A stretch of DNA of 64,000 bases from Allopontixanthobacter sp034376665 (GTDB taxonomy: Bacteria > Pseudomonadota > Alphaproteobacteria > Sphingomonadales > Sphingomonadaceae). The position numbers and the translations under genes were made by a program. The notes under the pieces are model-generated. The model saw only the letters and a program-made list of their open reading frames with translations, did no database searches and was not told where the DNA came from. The stretch is taken from positions 7,327-71,326 of the forward strand of contig NZ_JAXMJI010000001.1 of the NCBI RefSeq assembly GCF_034376665.1. The letters are read 5' to 3'. The number at the start of each line of letters is the position of its first letter. The first letter of the stretch is position 1. This document shows positions 62,010-64,000 of this stretch, one piece after another.

Positions 62010-64000
62010 ATGGGTAATGAAAACCACGATTTCGAGCTGGACGGACAGTCCGAAGATCCGCAGGCGGGGCCATCATGGTCCAACCCGCGCTGGCCGATGG
62101 TGGGCGGCGACAGTGCGGACGATTTGACGCAGGCGCTCGATCCGACGGCGATGAAGATTGCGGTCAAGGCCGCGGCGGACCGCGGCGGCAAGGTGATGGA
62201 CGAAGCGGCGATCGAGAAAGCCGCCGATGCCTCCATCCGGGCGATGCTGCTGATCCGCACCTACCGAGTGCGCGGGCATCTGGCGGCGGACCTCGATCCA
62301 CTCGGCCTCAGCCAGCGCGAATTGCCGGACGATATGAAGCTGGATTGGCACGGCTTCACCGGAAAATCGCTGGACGAGCCGGTGTATCTCGGCGGCAATC
62401 TCAACCTCGAATGGGAAACTCCGCGCAATCTGGTCGAGGTGCTGCGCGCCAATTATTGCGGCCAGGTCGGCTTCGATTACATGCATATCGCCGATGTCGA
62501 GGAGCGCCGGTTCATCCAGGACCGGATCGAGGGGCCGGACAAGGTGATCCAGTTCACCCCCGAAGGAAAGCGCGCCATTCTGGGCGCGGTGATCCGGGGC
62601 GAGCAATACGAGAAGTTTCTCGGCAAGAAGTATGTCGGGACCAAGCGGTTCGGCCTCGACGGCGGGGAATCGATGATCCCGGCGCTGGAGGCGGTGATCA
62701 AATACGGCGGCCAGCTGGGTGTTCGGGAAATCATCTACGGCATGGCCCACCGCGGGCGGTTGAACATTCTCGCCAATGTCATGGCCAAGCCCTACAAGGT
62801 CATCTTCCACGAATTTTCCGGCGGCAGCGCCAATCCCGACGACGTCGGCGGTTCGGGCGATGTGAAATACCACCTCGGCACCAGCACCGACCGTGAATTC
62901 GACGGGATCGAGGTGCATATGTCGCTGGTCCCCAACCCCAGCCATCTGGAAGCGGTCGATCCCGTTGTGCTCGGCAAGGCCCGCGCGCAGCAGGCGATCC
63001 GCGACGATCTGAACAAGAACGAACAAGTGCTGCCCGTGCTAATCCACGGCGATGCGGCCTTTGCCGGACAGGGCGTGGTGTGGGAATGCTTCGGACTGTC
63101 GGGCGTGCGCGGCTACAACACCGGCGGCTGCCTTCATTTCGTGATCAACAACCAGATCGGTTTCACCACCAGCCCGCAGTTTGCCCGGTCCAGCCCCTAT
63201 CCCTCCGACGTGGCCAAGGGCGTCCAGGCCCCGATCCTGCACGTCAACGGCGACAATCCCGAAGCGGTGACCTTCGCCTGCAAACTGGCGATCGAATACC
63301 GCCAGCTGTTCCACCGCGACATCGTGATCGACATGTGGTGCTATCGCCGCTTCGGCCATAACGAAGGCGACGAGCCGAGCTTCACCCAGCCGCTGATGTA
63401 CGACAAGATCCGCAAACACCCCAAGGTCAGCGAAATCTACGAAGCGCGTCTGATTGCCGAAGGCGAAGTGGTGGAAGGATTTGCCGACAGTCTGGTGGAG
63501 GAATTCACCACCTCGCTGGAAAAAGATTTCGAAGCCGCAAAAAGCTACGTCCCCAATTCCGCCGACTGGTTCACCGGCCGGTGGAGCGGGCTGCACAAGC
63601 CGGCCGATCCGGAAACCGCGCGGCGCAATGTCGACACGGGAATCGAGCGCAAGCTGTTCGACAGTCTCGGCCGGACGCTGACCACCGTTCCCGATGATCT
63701 GCACATCCACAAGACGCTGGGCCGGGTGATCGACGCCAAGCGGGCGATGTTTGCCAATAACGACGGGTTCGACTGGGCAACGGCGGAAGCGCTCGCTTTC
63801 GGCAGCCTCGTCACCGAAGGATACGGCGTGCGTCTATCCGGCCAGGATTCCGGGCGCGGCACCTTCAGCCAGCGTCACGCGGTGTGGACCGACCAGCAGG
63901 ACGAACGCAAATACATCCCGCTGACCACGCTGCCGCATGGCAAATTCGAGGTCTATGACAGCACTCTGTCCGAATACGGGGTGCTCGGCTTCGAATACGG
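62010..64000 (+). CDS. sucA: 2-oxoglutarate dehydrogenase E1 component, 5' part (3' end outside the window)
   Basis: Thiamine-diphosphate-dependent subunit of the 2-oxoglutarate dehydrogenase complex. The frame begins at ATG 62010 with MGNENHDFELDG and stays open to the window end (about 663 codons). Typical segments include WSNPRWPM, LTQALDPTAMKIAVKAAA, IRTYRVRGHLAADLDPLGL, RGRLNILANVMAKPYKVIFHEFSGG, and the ThDP-related HGDAAFAGQGVVWE and RYGHNEGDEPSFTQP (read as RRFGHNEGDEPSF). sucB and lpd would be expected downstream. Confidence 0.95.
   Translation, partial: MGNENHDFELDGQSEDPQAGPSWSNPRWPMVGGDSADDLTQALDPTAMKIAVKAAADRGGKVMDEAAIEKAADASIRAMLLIRTYRVRGHLAADLDPLGLSQRELPDDMKLDWHGFTGKSLDEPVYLGGNLNLEWETPRNLVEVLRANYCGQVGFDYMHIADVEERRFIQDRIEGPDKVIQFTPEGKRAILGAVIRGEQYEKFLGKKYVGTKRFGLDGGESMIPALEAVIKYGGQLGVREIIYGMAHRGRLNILANVMAKPYKVIFHEFSGGSANPDDVGGSGDVKYHLGTSTDREFDGIEVHMSLVPNPSHLEAVDPVVLGKARAQQAIRDDLNKNEQVLPVLIHGDAAFAGQGVVWECFGLSGVRGYNTGGCLHFVINNQIGFTTSPQFARSSPYPSDVAKGVQAPILHVNGDNPEAVTFACKLAIEYRQLFHRDIVIDMWCYRRFGHNEGDEPSFTQPLMYDKIRKHPKVSEIYEARLIAEGEVVEGFADSLVEEFTTSLEKDFEAAKSYVPNSADWFTGRWSGLHKPADPETARRNVDTGIERKLFDSLGRTLTTVPDDLHIHKTLGRVIDAKRAMFANNDGFDWATAEALAFGSLVTEGYGVRLSGQDSGRGTFSQRHAVWTDQQDERKYIPLTTLPHGKFEVYDSTLSEYGVLGFEY

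Overview
The window is about 64 kb of a GC-rich alphaproteobacterial chromosome. Gene content points to Sphingomonadales, most likely Erythrobacteraceae. The pointers are a CckA/CpdR cell-cycle pathway, direct-repeat LexA boxes of the alphaproteobacterial type (GTTC-N7-GTTC), a SapC-family protein, eukaryotic-type NADP isocitrate dehydrogenase and sphingomonad-style intergenic palindromes. This assignment is inference from family knowledge; no rRNA is present. Most of the window is ordinary core genome. No CRISPR array, prophage or intact insertion sequence was seen.

Layout. 1-8.8 kb: 3' part of a UvrD/PcrA helicase, RhlE-type RNA helicase, a FAD-linked 2-hydroxyacid oxidase, SapC, an N-formylglutamate amidohydrolase, CpdR, tRNA-Val(GAC) and an orphan DUF2282 (bufferin-like) lipoprotein. 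9-18.8 kb: icd, a GNAT-nitrilase fusion, a Kef-type antiporter, alaS, a methyltransferase and recA with a LexA box. 18.9-27 kb: two tandem DUF4139 secreted proteins, CckA, a DUF2062 membrane protein, smpB, dapA. 27-37.5 kb: lytic transglycosylase, small envelope proteins, rlmN, a three-gene coupled operon (pteridine-reductase-like SDR, cytochrome b, sulfite-oxidase-fold molybdoenzyme), cfa, argG. 37.5-38.3 kb: an 850-base gap with DnaA-box-like sites and a probable long structured transcript ending in a strong terminator.

38.3-43.5 kb is the least core-like stretch: rlpA, a CHRD protein, an HTH-like protein interrupted by palindromic repeats, a low-GC coiled-coil/two-TM protein (40739-42235) that is the best accessory-gene candidate, a mosaic of repeats with a duplicated gene 3' end, and an unknown membrane protein. 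43.5-50.5 kb: uvrA (LexA box; in-frame palindromic insertion), Hsp20, an M3 metallopeptidase lipoprotein, DUF2165 protein. 50.6-55.5 kb: a cobalamin-riboswitch-controlled operon, TonB receptor, binding protein, permease, ATPase, each junction overlapping by 4 bases; the binding-protein gene carries a palindromic repeat at each end. 55.6-64 kb: a SleB-type cell wall hydrolase, a small conserved protein, a GGDEF-EAL gene broken by one TAA codon, and the TCA genes mdh, sucD and sucA with a GIY-YIG gene between the last two.

Functional links. recA and uvrA (SOS boxes seen) and uvrD form DNA repair; cckA and cpdR belong to the CtrA cell-cycle circuit; icd, mdh, sucD and sucA are TCA-cycle genes; the riboswitch operon scavenges vitamin B12. 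Four coding sequences tolerate in-frame palindromes or their fragments, which makes repeat mobility one of the more notable themes of the window.
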